Shown here in pieces: positions 6,989 through 15,198 of a DNA stretch of 64,000 nucleotides; position 1 is the stretch's first letter, and each line of letters opens with the position of its first letter. The DNA comes from Amycolatopsis balhimycina FH 1894 (GTDB lineage Bacteria; Actinomycetota; Actinomycetes; Mycobacteriales; Pseudonocardiaceae). Under the pieces are notes generated by a model, which was not told the origin of the DNA, searched no databases, and saw only the letters and a list, made by a program, of their open reading frames with translations. The DNA lies in the NCBI RefSeq assembly GCF_000384295.1, contig NZ_KB913037.1:2555948-2619947 (forward strand). The letters are read 5' to 3'. The translations under genes and the position numbers were made by a program.

Positions 6989-8911
6989 GTGCGGATGCGC
7001 AAGACTGTCCGGGTGTTACCTGACATGGACCGATGGCGGCAACTCATCAGTGAGTACGGGCAGCTACAGCAGCTAACCGGGCACACACCTCAGACACGTG
7101 GTCAGCGCTTCAACAACATGATCGCTGAACTCCTACAATGTTGGGGCATCCAGGCCACGGCCAATGTCCGAGCCGCCGGCGAGATCGACGTCGCGTTCGC
7201 CATCGACGGCGTCCGCTTCGTCGTCGAGGCCAAGTGGGAGAAGACCAAGGCGGACACCGGACGTATCGCCAAGCTGCAGAAACGCGTCCGGCAGCGCTTG
7301 TCCGGCACCTACGGTGTATTCCTCTCCATGTCGGGCTACAGCCCAGAAGCTCTCGACGATATAGCCGACGGCGACCGGCTCGAAGTGCTCCTCCTGAGCA
7401 TCGAACACTGGGAAGCCATGCTCGGCGGACTGGTGCCGCCACAGGAGCTGTTCAACCTGGTTCGCGATCGGGCCTCGTTCTACGGTGAGCCGTACACGCC
7501 CCTCGCCCAGTTGTTCGCGCCCGCCGAGATACCCGACATCCGCTTCGGGCCGCCGAGCGAGATGACTGACGGCCCCCTGCTTGAAGCTGTCGACGGTTTG
7601 GACGCGCAGGTCGTTCTGTCCGGCATCGAATCCGGTCAACTCGGGATCGCCTGTCACGGCCAGAACAGTCTGCTGGTGACGACTGAACACGGAATTCTCG
7701 ACGTCGACTTCGAGGCGCACAGGGTGACAATGGCTGCACCGGTGCCTGACTGCCAGCGGAACGTGCTAGCCAACGAGGACGGATCGATCGTGTTTCTCCG
7801 TCGATCCGGCGTGGGGCTCTTTCGCGATGGCCAGATCACGACAGTCGGTGGCGGTCTCTCTGGGAACAGCTGCCTATGCCGGCATCCAGATGGCAGTCTT
7901 TGGATCTTCGACAACGGCGGGCTGCTCGACCACAGCGCCTCCGTAACCAGACTGGACAACAAGCTCGGCCTTCAAAAAAGGCATAAAATAAATTACTCGC
8001 CCGCCAATGCATTCACCTCGGCGTGGCTTTCTGCCGATGCGTTACTGACGGTCGGAAACGCAGGTTATCTTGTCTCGTCGCCAGCGACCGATCAGGAGTC
8101 ACGGCATACCGACGCGCAGTCGAATCCCATGGGATTGATCGCGCTCGATGAGACCTCCTTCCTGACCGTTGGCGACAGCGTTTCCCTTCGCTGGACTGAG
8201 ATTGAAACATGGACCAGTCGAGAGTTAGCGCGAGTCGCGCTAGCGCCCTCGGTCACTGAGCTTGCGTTGGCAGTCAACGGTGACCTGTACCTAGCCGCCT
8301 ACCAGGCTACGACTAGCCGTGGCCGCATGTCGTTTGCTGTCATTCGCGCGCGGTTGCCACCCGAGCTGGGCGATATCGGACTACACGCGGATCTCGCGAT
8401 GGCGACTGTTGCCACACGGCCCATAACTGATACCAGCAAGAAAGAAATGGGCGATCGTCCGACTCCCGGTCCGCTGCCGAAGAACCGTCAGAAGAGTAGC
8501 GACCCAGGCGCAGTTTCTGGCCCGACCGCATCAAATTCATCAGGCGATACAGTCCCTTCCGACAGAATGACGCCAGAACAAAGAGGGACCGCACTCCGGA
8601 CTGGCGACGATGTCGGTACTCCATTTCCGGGTCCGCCGGCGCCGTTGCCGAAGCGGATGAACGCAGTGCTGCGACTGTTCGACGCGCCGGTCTATCAGGA
8701 CTGGTTGTTCTGGTTCATGCTGGCATGGGCCGCGCTCGACTTCGTGTCAGTACTGACACTCGGTCCGCCGAGCGGCCTGCCCAGATGGCTGACCGCGCTG
8801 ATCGGCGCCGCATTCTTTACCCTGGTGTGCGGACTTGTCCCAGCGTGGATCCGCCTCAGACTTCGACGTCGGCGCCACGGTCACGGCTGGACGGCCACGA
8901 AGCAGAAGTAG
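6989..8911 (+). CDS. PD-(D/E)XK nuclease - propeller-like region - two-TM fusion protein
   Basis: GTG 6989 has GAGG at 6980-6983; ATG 6995 is the alternative start. Residues 35-150 form a Mrr-type PD-(D/E)XK nuclease core with E46, D67 in GEIDVAF and E80-A-K82 in VVEAKWEK; all catalytic positions are present. Residues about 150-470 are beta-rich with repeated short motifs such as NEDGSIVFLRRSG, GVGLFRDGQI and HPDGSLWIFD, suggesting a propeller-like sensor. Residues 470-565 are a Pro/Ser/Thr linker. Two hydrophobic helices at about 572-592 and 602-622 end in a basic RLRLRRRRH tail, so nuclease and tail are probably cytosolic. Two TTA codons (8042, 8225) and a locally low-GC stretch near 7970-8000 suggest acquisition and possible bldA-dependent translation. 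It lies alone between CRISPR arrays A and B. Role in DNA restriction is inferred. Confidence 0.8.
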   Translation: MRMRKTVRVLPDMDRWRQLISEYGQLQQLTGHTPQTRGQRFNNMIAELLQCWGIQATANVRAAGEIDVAFAIDGVRFVVEAKWEKTKADTGRIAKLQKRVRQRLSGTYGVFLSMSGYSPEALDDIADGDRLEVLLLSIEHWEAMLGGLVPPQELFNLVRDRASFYGEPYTPLAQLFAPAEIPDIRFGPPSEMTDGPLLEAVDGLDAQVVLSGIESGQLGIACHGQNSLLVTTEHGILDVDFEAHRVTMAAPVPDCQRNVLANEDGSIVFLRRSGVGLFRDGQITTVGGGLSGNSCLCRHPDGSLWIFDNGGLLDHSASVTRLDNKLGLQKRHKINYSPANAFTSAWLSADALLTVGNAGYLVSSPATDQESRHTDAQSNPMGLIALDETSFLTVGDSVSLRWTEIETWTSRELARVALAPSVTELALAVNGDLYLAAYQATTSRGRMSFAVIRARLPPELGDIGLHADLAMATVATRPITDTSKKEMGDRPTPGPLPKNRQKSSDPGAVSGPTASNSSGDTVPSDRMTPEQRGTALRTGDDVGTPFPGPPAPLPKRMNAVLRLFDAPVYQDWLFWFMLAWAALDFVSVLTLGPPSGLPRWLTALIGAAFFTLVCGLVPAWIRLRLRRRRHGHGWTATKQK

Positions 8912-9114
8912 GAGGACTCTCAGAAGCTTGACTGGGCGAGCGTGCGACTACCAGCACTCCGTCGGTTGCGGCAGTTGAGAGCAGCACCGAAAGCAACGTG
9001 TGCGACGTCGCGGGCAAGCTCCACGGCTGGCCGATCGAGGTCATGGCCGGCGCGTCGGTCGGAGCATGAGTCGAGCTGACGCCGACAACAGCGCCACGCC
9101 TATTTCACGAAAGT
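8912..9114. other. gap between the nuclease-fusion gene and CRISPR array B
   Basis: This 200-nt gap carries no convincing gene. The last ~30 nt before the first repeat (ending TTTCACGAAAGT) are the only candidate leader for array B, and this stretch resembles the end of the AT-richer block before array D (TTCACAGG...AAGT). Confidence 0.35.
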
Positions 9115-11477
9115 GTCGTCCCCGCGCACCCGGGGCTGGTCCCGCCCCGGCGTACATGCCGGTGAAGAACATCGGGTCGTTGTCGCGCACGCGGGATTGG
9201 TCCCATGATCGTCCGATCGTCGGTCTGCCGTGCAGCGTCGTCCCCGCGCACGCGGGGCTGGTCCCGGCAGCTGCTCGGTCAGGTTCGGCGCGATTCCGTC
9301 GTCCCCGAGCAAGCGGATTGATCCGGGGTTCGTGGTGCCGTAATCGACGCCGCTGTCCTCGTTTCCGCGTAGGCGGGGTTGTCTTCGCCGACGCAAGACC
9401 ATCGGCGGGCTTCGCTTGTCGTCTCCGCGCAAGCGGGTTTGGCCCGAGAATGCCCCGAGTACCATCGGTCCCGGTGTCGTCCCTGCGCAAGCGGGGTTGG
9501 TCCGGCCTCCTCGATGACCGGCATACCGTCGGTGTCGTCGTCCTCGCACCGGCGGGGCTGGTTCCTGAGATACCTTCGCCGGGTAGACGTTCTTGGAGTA
9601 GTCATCCCCGCGTGCGCGGAATTGGTTCCTGCTTCGCCGTACCCACAGCCCTGCTGAAACCGAAACCCCCGCGTACGCCGAGGATGATCTGGACGTGATC
9701 AACTCCAGTGCGTGAGGCATCCTGTACTCCTCACGGACGCGGGGATGATCCAGACATCTACACCGGCGCCGGCGGTACGTTGACGTGCTCCCCGCGGACG
9801 CGGGGTCGCTCCGTGCAGGCGGGACAGTTCCGAACACGGCGGTGTCGACGGTTCGGCCGATCTAGTCGTCCCCGCGCGGGCGGGGCTGACCCAGACCCGA
9901 AGGTGTTCGTCGTCGGCGGGGCGATGTCGTCCCCGCGCAAGCGGGGCTGATCCTCGACCCGTCGCTGTTGGCACCAGCACCGGCTTGTCGTCGCCGCGCA
10001 GGCGGGGCTGTCCCCGCGCACGCGAGGCTGGTCCCTGGCCGTGGCCGGACACCTTCCTCGGGTTCAAGTCTTCCCGGCGCACGCTGGGCTGGTCCTAGCC
10101 CCACGTCCGCGTAGTTCGTGGCGTACCCGTCGTCCCCGGGCACACAGGGCTGGTCCTGCGTGGATATTGTGGCCGACGATCCACCTGGCTATCGTCCCGC
10201 GGACGCGGGGCTGGTCCCTTCCGCGGCCAAGACTGCGAGCTCTGGCGCCGGATTGTCTCCGCACACGCGGGCTGGTCGCCTGTCCATGGCGGCCGATCGA
10301 GGCGTTGCCGTCCTCGAGCACGCGGGGTGGTCCCGAGGTCATCACCGGCCTGGAGCTGGTCCGGCGGTCGTCCCCGCGCACGCCGGGTTGGCCCCTCCTT
10401 CAATCAGCAGGGCCGTTCGCGCCGCTCATCGTCCCCGCGCAGGCGGGGCTAGTCCCCATGACTGGCGGATATCTCGACTTCCGGACGTCATTGTCCCCAC
10501 GCGGAGCAAGTCCCCCGGTAGCATCAACAGCGAAGTTGGGTCGATGATCGTCCCCGCCCTCGTGGGGCTGCTCCTGCCAGCATGAGTCCGTCGCGGGGTA
10601 GCAGGCCGTTGTCCCTGCACGCGCAGGGCTGGTCCGAGCCGCAGCATCGCCGCGCAGCTCGGAGCCGAGTTGTCCCCACGCACGCGGGCTGGTTCCACCA
10701 CCACCCGCTGCTCGCTCTTGCCGATCGTTGCCCCCGCGTACGCAGGGCTGGTCCCGGCAGGTAGCCCAGGCGCGTTTCGTAGCTAGGTTGTCGCCGCGCA
10801 CGCGGGGCTGGTCTCGACCCGTATCACAGCAACAAGGAACTCCGGATGCCGCCTCCGTGCACGCGAGGCTGCTCCCTGAACGTGGTTGAGAAGGAGCTAA
10901 GCCAGGTGGTCGTCTCCGCTCACCGCGGGGCTGGTCCCGCGATCGCTGCCGGAATGGCCGGAGTGCGATAGTCGTCCCCGCGCAGGCGGGGTTAGTCCCG
11001 GTGATATCGACGCGCTCACTCCGACGTCCAGGTCCTCTCCGCGCACGCGGGGCAGGTTCTCTGTCAGAACGGCCGCCGTCCACCGTCCAGGTGAGGTAGT
11101 CCCGTGCACGTGGGCTGGTCCCAGCTCCATGCGGAAGACAACTCGCCCGCGGTGTCGTACCCCGCGCAGACGGCCCTGGTTCCCGGCGAGCAGGCGCCGG
11201 CGTAGCCTTCGTGGGCGGTCGTCCACGCACAAGCGGGGCTGCTCCGCCATCCGTTCGCTGACTGCCCTTCTCGTGGTAGTCGTGCAGGAGGGACGGTACC
11301 CGAGACACGACCGCTGCGGCCGCGTCGAGATCGTTGTTCCCGCACGTGGGGCTGATCCCCCTTCAGAAGCGGTCCGAGTTCGATGGCTTGGTTTGTCCCC
11401 TGCACGTGGGGCTGGTCCCGGCCCTCCTTGGCCGGCAAGAATGGCAGCAATTGTCCCCGCACGCGGGGCTGGTCCGT
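9115..11477 (+). CRISPR. CRISPR array B, type I-E-like, about 40 individually mutated repeats
   Basis: About 40 repeat units of the array A type recur every 58-64 nt from 9115 to 11450. Nearly every copy differs from its neighbours. The leftmost copies are near GTCGTCCCCGCGCACGCGG..., the right half (from about 10490) mostly starts GTTGTCC or ATTGTCC, and units near 9722 and 9786 (GTGCTCCCCGCGGACGCGGG) resemble the canonical actinobacterial I-E repeat. At 9987-10040 two repeats abut with no spacer. Several units are truncated by 1-4 nt (10253, 10490, 11393, 11450). Spacer lengths remain around 32 nt. No cas gene flanks it except the cas6e remnant further right. Confidence 0.93.
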
Positions 11478-11556
11478 TGACGACAGTGTCCGCGTTGTTC
11501 GGGATACGCCGGCTAACTGCGGGCCGACTGGACGGACGCGGACAAATCAGAGTCCG

Positions 11557-12116
11557 GGTCATCCAAAGGCCCGAGGACCACGCCAATCAACAGGCGGACT
11601 CCAGCCTGGCCACGAACAATTCCCGAAGCCACGAGGCGACGACGCAACTTCGGCCGCGACGAATCTGATCCGCGGTCATTCCCGGCAGCGCGTAGAGCAC
11701 AATGACTGGATCCCTGACGGCGGCGATCCGGACAGGCCATCCCTGCGATTACCTGAGCACATGGCGTCGATCACTGCGAACGGACCGTCCTGAGGAGCAA
11801 TCCCGGACACAGTACCACAATTACGAACGCCGCACACCGGAGTTGCACGAGCGGCTCATTCCCGCGAGCACGGAGAGCACGCCTACCGTACGAATAGACA
11901 TGAAAATTGGCGCGATTCATTCACACGTATGCGCGAGCTCGCGACGTATCAGGCGCCGAACTACCCTACGGATCATCCTCATCGCCACAGTAAACTCGGC
12001 GGCGGCGACAACCTGCACCTCGTCTTACAATCATCCCCGCAGGCGCGAGGAGCACTTCAAAGCTAAGCCACTATCGTTGATCGTCCAAGGACCATCCCCG
12101 CGGCGGCAGGGAATTG
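11557..12116 (-). CRISPR. decayed minus-strand CRISPR array C, about 10 relic repeats at ~61-nt spacing
   Basis: Relic units read on the + strand as (T)CATCCCCGCnnGCGCGAGGAGCAC-like, with the conserved CAT at about 11560, 11617 (CAAT), 11677, 11738, 11798 (CAAT), 11857, 11918, 11974-11979, 12032 and 12093. Intervals are 57-61 nt. The best copy is at 12031 (TCATCCCCGCAGGCGCGAGG, then AGCAC). Reverse complemented, this is the classical I-E repeat form GTGCTCCCCGC...GGGGATGA. The array therefore reads on the minus strand, the same direction as cas6e just to its right. That is the normal cas-leader-array order with cas1 and cas2 lost. Periodicity rather than identity is the evidence. Confidence 0.65.
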
Positions 12117-12187
12117 CAACGACGATGTCAATATCAGCAGCGGCATTACCATAAGCCACAAAGGCAGCTGACCGTTTTAGTTATAGT
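12117..12187 (-). promoter_or_regulatory. AT-richer putative leader between cas6e and relic array C
   Basis: About 70 nt between the cas6e stop and the first relic repeat are markedly AT-rich for this genome (CCGTTTTAGTTATAGTTTAA at 12172-12191 on the + strand). CRISPR leaders are AT-rich and sit at this position after the cas genes. There is no cas1-cas2 between them. Assigned by composition and position only. Confidence 0.4.
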
Positions 12188-12838
12188 TTAATCAATTCGC
12201 GGCGATGCGAGGCTAATCAGCCCACAGCCGTAGGCTTTGGCGCGTCCGATGCCGTTGCTGAAGGCGTCGGTGAAGGCGGCGGGGTCGGTGACGATGAGGT
12301 GTCCGTCGAACCGGACGGGTTCGATGGTGATCTTGCTTGGTTCATTTTTGCGTCCGGTGATGGTGGCGGTGGGGGTAATGGCGATGTCGGGTCCGGCTGC
12401 GGTGGCGGGGATGACGAAGCCATGGGTTTGGCCTTGGCGGATCAGCCAGTCGATCTGGTCGGCCGGTTGACGGAGAGGAATGCGCTGGCGGGTCTTGTTG
12501 TCGCACTTGGTGGGATTGGCGACGAAGCGGAATGCAAGTTTCCGGCCGGCGGTGATGGCGTCGAGAACCGGCTGTAGGGTGCGAATTTCGGCGGGTGCGG
12601 TCAGGTGTCCGTCGGGGAGTTTGCCCCAGTCGGGGCGTGTGTGACTTTGGACATATTGGACGTAGCTGCCACGGTTGCTGTCCAGGCGCCAGAGCACACC
12701 GTGGGCTTGCCGTTTCGGGGTGTCGGCGGGGACGTCGGGATAGACCGACATCAGGGTCCGATGCATGTCGTGGACGTTGGCGTAGTCGCGGCGGAAGGTG
12801 CGCGAATGCACGTTGATAGTGAGTTTGCTCAGGAACAC
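12188..12838 (-). CDS. cas6e: Cas6e (CasE/Cse3) crRNA-processing endoribonuclease
   Basis: The 216-residue length is normal for Cas6e. The N-terminus MFLSKLTINVHSR is typical, His26 (in HDMHRTLM, 23-30) matches the catalytic histidine of the family, and the C-terminal glycine-rich loop FSNGIGRAKAYGCGLISL (193-210) is the RAMP signature. It would cut within the I-E repeat hairpin to release crRNAs and stay bound in Cascade. The start overlaps the end of the cas5e stub by 10 nt, the usual cas5e-cas6e arrangement. It is complete with no frameshift. The rest of the effector operon is absent in this window, and cas1/cas2, expected downstream, are missing. It may be a relic still able to process array transcripts, or may serve a complete system elsewhere. 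Confidence 0.88.
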   Translation of the reverse strand: MFLSKLTINVHSRTFRRDYANVHDMHRTLMSVYPDVPADTPKRQAHGVLWRLDSNRGSYVQYVQSHTRPDWGKLPDGHLTAPAEIRTLQPVLDAITAGRKLAFRFVANPTKCDNKTRQRIPLRQPADQIDWLIRQGQTHGFVIPATAAGPDIAITPTATITGRKNEPSKITIEPVRFDGHLIVTDPAAFTDAFSNGIGRAKAYGCGLISLASPRID

Positions 12839-12975
12839 GTGGTGTCTCCGGCGGGGATCATGTTGTCGGTCAGCGGGACTTCGCCGACAAGGACGGTGCG
12901 GGTGGCGAAGCGCCGGGCGCCGTGGGCGAAGGAGCGGGGGACGTCGTGGCGTGGTTCAGCACCCACGGTGCCGGT
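12829..12975 (-). pseudogene. cas5e: 3' remnant of cas5e, ~47 codons
   Basis: In frame and overlapping the cas6e start, the last ~47 codons read HDVPRSFAHGARRFATRTVL at about residues 9-28 of the stub. This resembles the C-terminal end of actinobacterial Cas5e (HDVPxSFDPxxRxYxxRxV). Further upstream the same frame runs into the leader-like sequence and array D, so the N-terminal ~180 residues are gone and no start is available. The break lies near 12975, next to array D. The call rests on motif recall plus the conserved overlap with cas6e. Confidence 0.6.
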
Positions 12976-13055
12976 ACTTCCGGGACAACCAGCGAACGTC
13001 CGACCAAACTGAACAGAAACACTGTTTCTCCTGGTAGATTCACAGGTTAGCAAGT
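12976..13055 (+). promoter_or_regulatory. putative leader of CRISPR array D
   Basis: About 80 nt immediately left of array D are AT-richer than the surroundings and contain the inverted repeat GAAACACTGTTTC (13017-13029). They separate the cas5e stub from the first repeat. Position upstream of a + strand array fits a leader. Not proven. Confidence 0.35.
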
Positions 13056-14520
13056 GTCGCCCCCGCGCACGCGGGGCTGATCCCAGCAGCACGCCGGCGA
13101 TGCTCAGCAGCCGCAGGTCGTCCCCGCATAAGCGGCGGCTGTTCCTTCGACCAAGTCGGCAGGCCCGTATGGATCGAAGTCGTCCACGCGCACGCGGGGC
13201 TGATCGCAGGTCGTCGGCACCTCGTCCAGCTCGCCGCTGTAGTCTTCGCGCGCGGGGCTGGTCCTCACGACATCGACCCGGACACCGGGACGTGGCGGTT
13301 GTCCCCACGCACGCGGGGCTGGTCCGTGCATGCCGTCCTTGCGGCCGGTGTAGTCGCCGTCGTCCCCGCGCACGCGGGTCTGGTCCCGTGGCAGTGCCGT
13401 CGGGGATCGGTGGCGGGATGTCGTCCCCGGTGCAGGCCGGGCCGGTCCGGCGCTCGGCGGGCTGATCGCCCTGCAGCGCGGGTCGTCCCCGCGCACGCGG
13501 GGTTGGTCCCATGGTCAGGTCGGGATGCTTGGTCGAGCGTCCGTCGTCCCCGCGCGCGGGGCTGGTCCATTCGTCAACGGCGGCGGCGCAGCGGGGCAGG
13601 CCGTCGTCCCCGTGCAGGCGGGGCTGGTCCCCGCTTGGACAGCTCGACGGGGTTATTGGCGACGTTGTCCCGGCGCACGCGGGGCTGGTCCGCCGGTAAT
13701 GCCACGGGCCAGCGGCTCTTCCCAATTGTCCCCGCGCACGCGGGGCTGGTCCCGTCGCGCGGGCGTCCGGTTCGGACACCTGGCTGTTGTCCCCCGCGCA
13801 CGCACGCGGGGTTGGTCCCTTCTCGCGCATCACGCGCCCGCCATGGGCTTGTTGTCCCCGCGTACGCGGGGCTGGCCCGCCCTCGATCGCGCCGAGCCCC
13901 TTGGTCTTCGCGATCCCCGCGCACGCGGGGCTGGTCCCATGATGTAGGGGACGCCACGGCGGTAGGTGGCGTGGTCCCCGCGCATGCGGGGCTGGTCCCC
14001 TCTTCGCCGCCTGTCAGGGCTGCCACTTGCAGTCAGCCCCGCGTACGCGGGGCTGATCCGTGGAGGCCGGCGCCGCATTCGTCGGTGTCCTCGTCGTCCC
14101 CGCGCACGCGGGGCTGCTCCTGCATATCAGGCGTTCACCGTCTCGGCGGCTGTGTCTCCCCGCGAACGCGGGGCTGGTCCCACGCCGCCGAGGAAGCCGG
14201 TGATCTTGTTCCAGTTCTCCCCGCGCACGCGGGGTTGGTCCGCGCTCGCAGCCGATGCCGTCCTCGTACGGGCCGTCGTCCCCGCGCACGCGGGGCTGGT
14301 CCCACCGACCGACTCAAGGCCGGCGGCATCCGGCAGTCATACCCGCGGGGCTGGTCCTATCAACGTGCGTGAGGTGCAGCCTGGGGTGTGGTCGTCCTCG
14401 CGCACGCGGGGCTGGTCCCGTCGAGATCTGGCACGCGCTGCGTGACCCGGTCGTCCCCGCGCACGCAGGGCTGGTCCGCTGGGCGCGGACCGCAACCGCC
14501 ACCGGACACGCGGGGCCTGG
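13056..14520 (+). CRISPR. CRISPR array D, type I-E-like, 24 repeats plus a terminal remnant
   Basis: Repeats begin near 13056, 13117, 13179, 13239, 13300, 13361, 13421, 13483, 13543, 13603, 13664, 13726, 13787, 13851, 13911, 13972, 14033, 14095, 14153, 14215, 14276, 14336, 14392 and 14451. This is the best-preserved array: many copies keep the full CCCCGCGCACGCGGGGCTGG core. Defects include an ACGC duplication at 13787, a short stem at 13239 and 13543, and loss of about 6 nt at 14336. A final partial copy (ACGCGGGGCCTGG near 14504) is fused to the serine recombinase fragment. Spacers are about 32-33 nt. Confidence 0.95.
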
Positions 14521-15060
14521 ACTTTGCGCACGGTCGCCGTGATCCTGACGAATCCGCGCTACACCGGCCGCCAGACCTGGAACCGCCGCGCCACCGACAC
14601 CAGCGGCCCAGCCGCAACGCCGGCCCTGTCGGCGAAGCCTGCACATCGTGCGCTCGTCACCGAGCAGGACTTCATCGCCGCTCAGCAGATCCGGGCGGCC
14701 CGACCAACCACCGACGGCCACGCTCACCGCTTCGCCCTGGCCGGTTTGATCCACTGCGGTGTTTGCGACCGGCGGCTGGACTCGCACTGGAACCATCGGC
14801 GTCCGACCTACCGGTGCCGCCACAGTCACACCAGCACCCAACGCGCGGGCCAAGGGCGAGCGAAGACGCTCTACATCCGCGAGGACCACCTCGTCGAGGA
14901 GATCAGCATCCGGCTCGGAGATGAAGGCAACGACGGCCATGCCACACCGGAGCTTGACCGAATACGACACAGACGTGTGGCAGCAGCGCTGCGCGACTCA
15001 GGAAAGATCATCGTCTGTGACAGCGTCGGATGGCGACTACAGGAGATCGATTCAAGCTGA
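14509..15060 (+). pseudogene. 5'-truncated large serine recombinase (recombinase + zinc-ribbon domains only)
   Basis: The reading frame opens inside the last CRISPR repeat remnant. It continues WTLRTVAVILTNPRYTGRQTW (split here as W-TLRTVAVIL and TNPRYTGRQTW), the hallmark of the Recombinase domain of large serine integrases. It then has a zinc-ribbon-like segment, LIHCGVCDRRLDSHW, with YRCRH about 15 residues later. The N-terminal resolvase catalytic domain with its serine is missing, so it cannot be active. The nominal TTG start at 14524 is unlikely to be genuine. The break coincides with the end of array D, and a tRNA gene lies 55 nt beyond its stop. It is most likely the scar of an integrated element. 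Confidence 0.8.
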
Positions 15061-15082
15061 GCCACGATAGCCCCAGCGTCAA

Positions 15083-15099
15083 GATCGCGTTTCGCGATC
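15083..15099 (-). terminator. short hairpin downstream of tRNA-Leu
   Basis: GATCGCG TTT CGCGATC forms a 7-bp stem just past the 3' end of the minus-strand tRNA. It is a plausible processing or termination signal. Confidence 0.35.
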
Positions 15100-15114
15100 C
15101 GTGGGGTAATACTG

Positions 15115-15198
15115 TGTCCGAGGGGGGACTTGAACCCCCACGCCCGTTAAGGGCACTAGCACCTCAAGCTAGCGCGTCTGCCATTCCGCCACTCGGAC
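15115..15198 (-). tRNA. tRNA-Leu, anticodon GAG
   Basis: The minus strand reads GTCCGAG (acceptor 5') ... CTCGGAC plus discriminator A (acceptor 3'). The anticodon stem-loop is CTAGC TTGAGGT GCTAG (anticodon GAG), there is a long variable arm (GTGCCCTTAACGGGC) typical of class II tRNAs, and a T arm GGGGG TTCAAGT CCCCC. CCA is not encoded. It marks the right edge of the CRISPR/defence island; tRNA-Leu genes are frequent integration sites. Confidence 0.95.

Noticed and set aside
9041..11586. Several open frames on both strands across array B
   Set aside because: All consist of repeat-derived peptide motifs (ACAGTT, RGWSR-type) and are by-products of the repeat.
12188..12838. cas6e as a pseudogene
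   Set aside because: No stop or frameshift, normal length, catalytic His and Gly-rich loop are present.
12829..13833. 334-codon minus-strand frame
   Set aside because: Only its last ~47 codons look like a real protein (cas5e end); the rest is array D in translation.
6095..14520. Arrays as minisatellite repeats and not CRISPR
   Set aside because: Spacers of constant 32-33 nt are unrelated to one another, the repeat has the I-E hairpin, and cas6e is adjacent.
15115..15198. tRNA-Leu as attachment site with a duplicated 3' end inside the window
   Set aside because: I could not find a second copy of the tRNA 3' end to the left; the left border may be outside the window.
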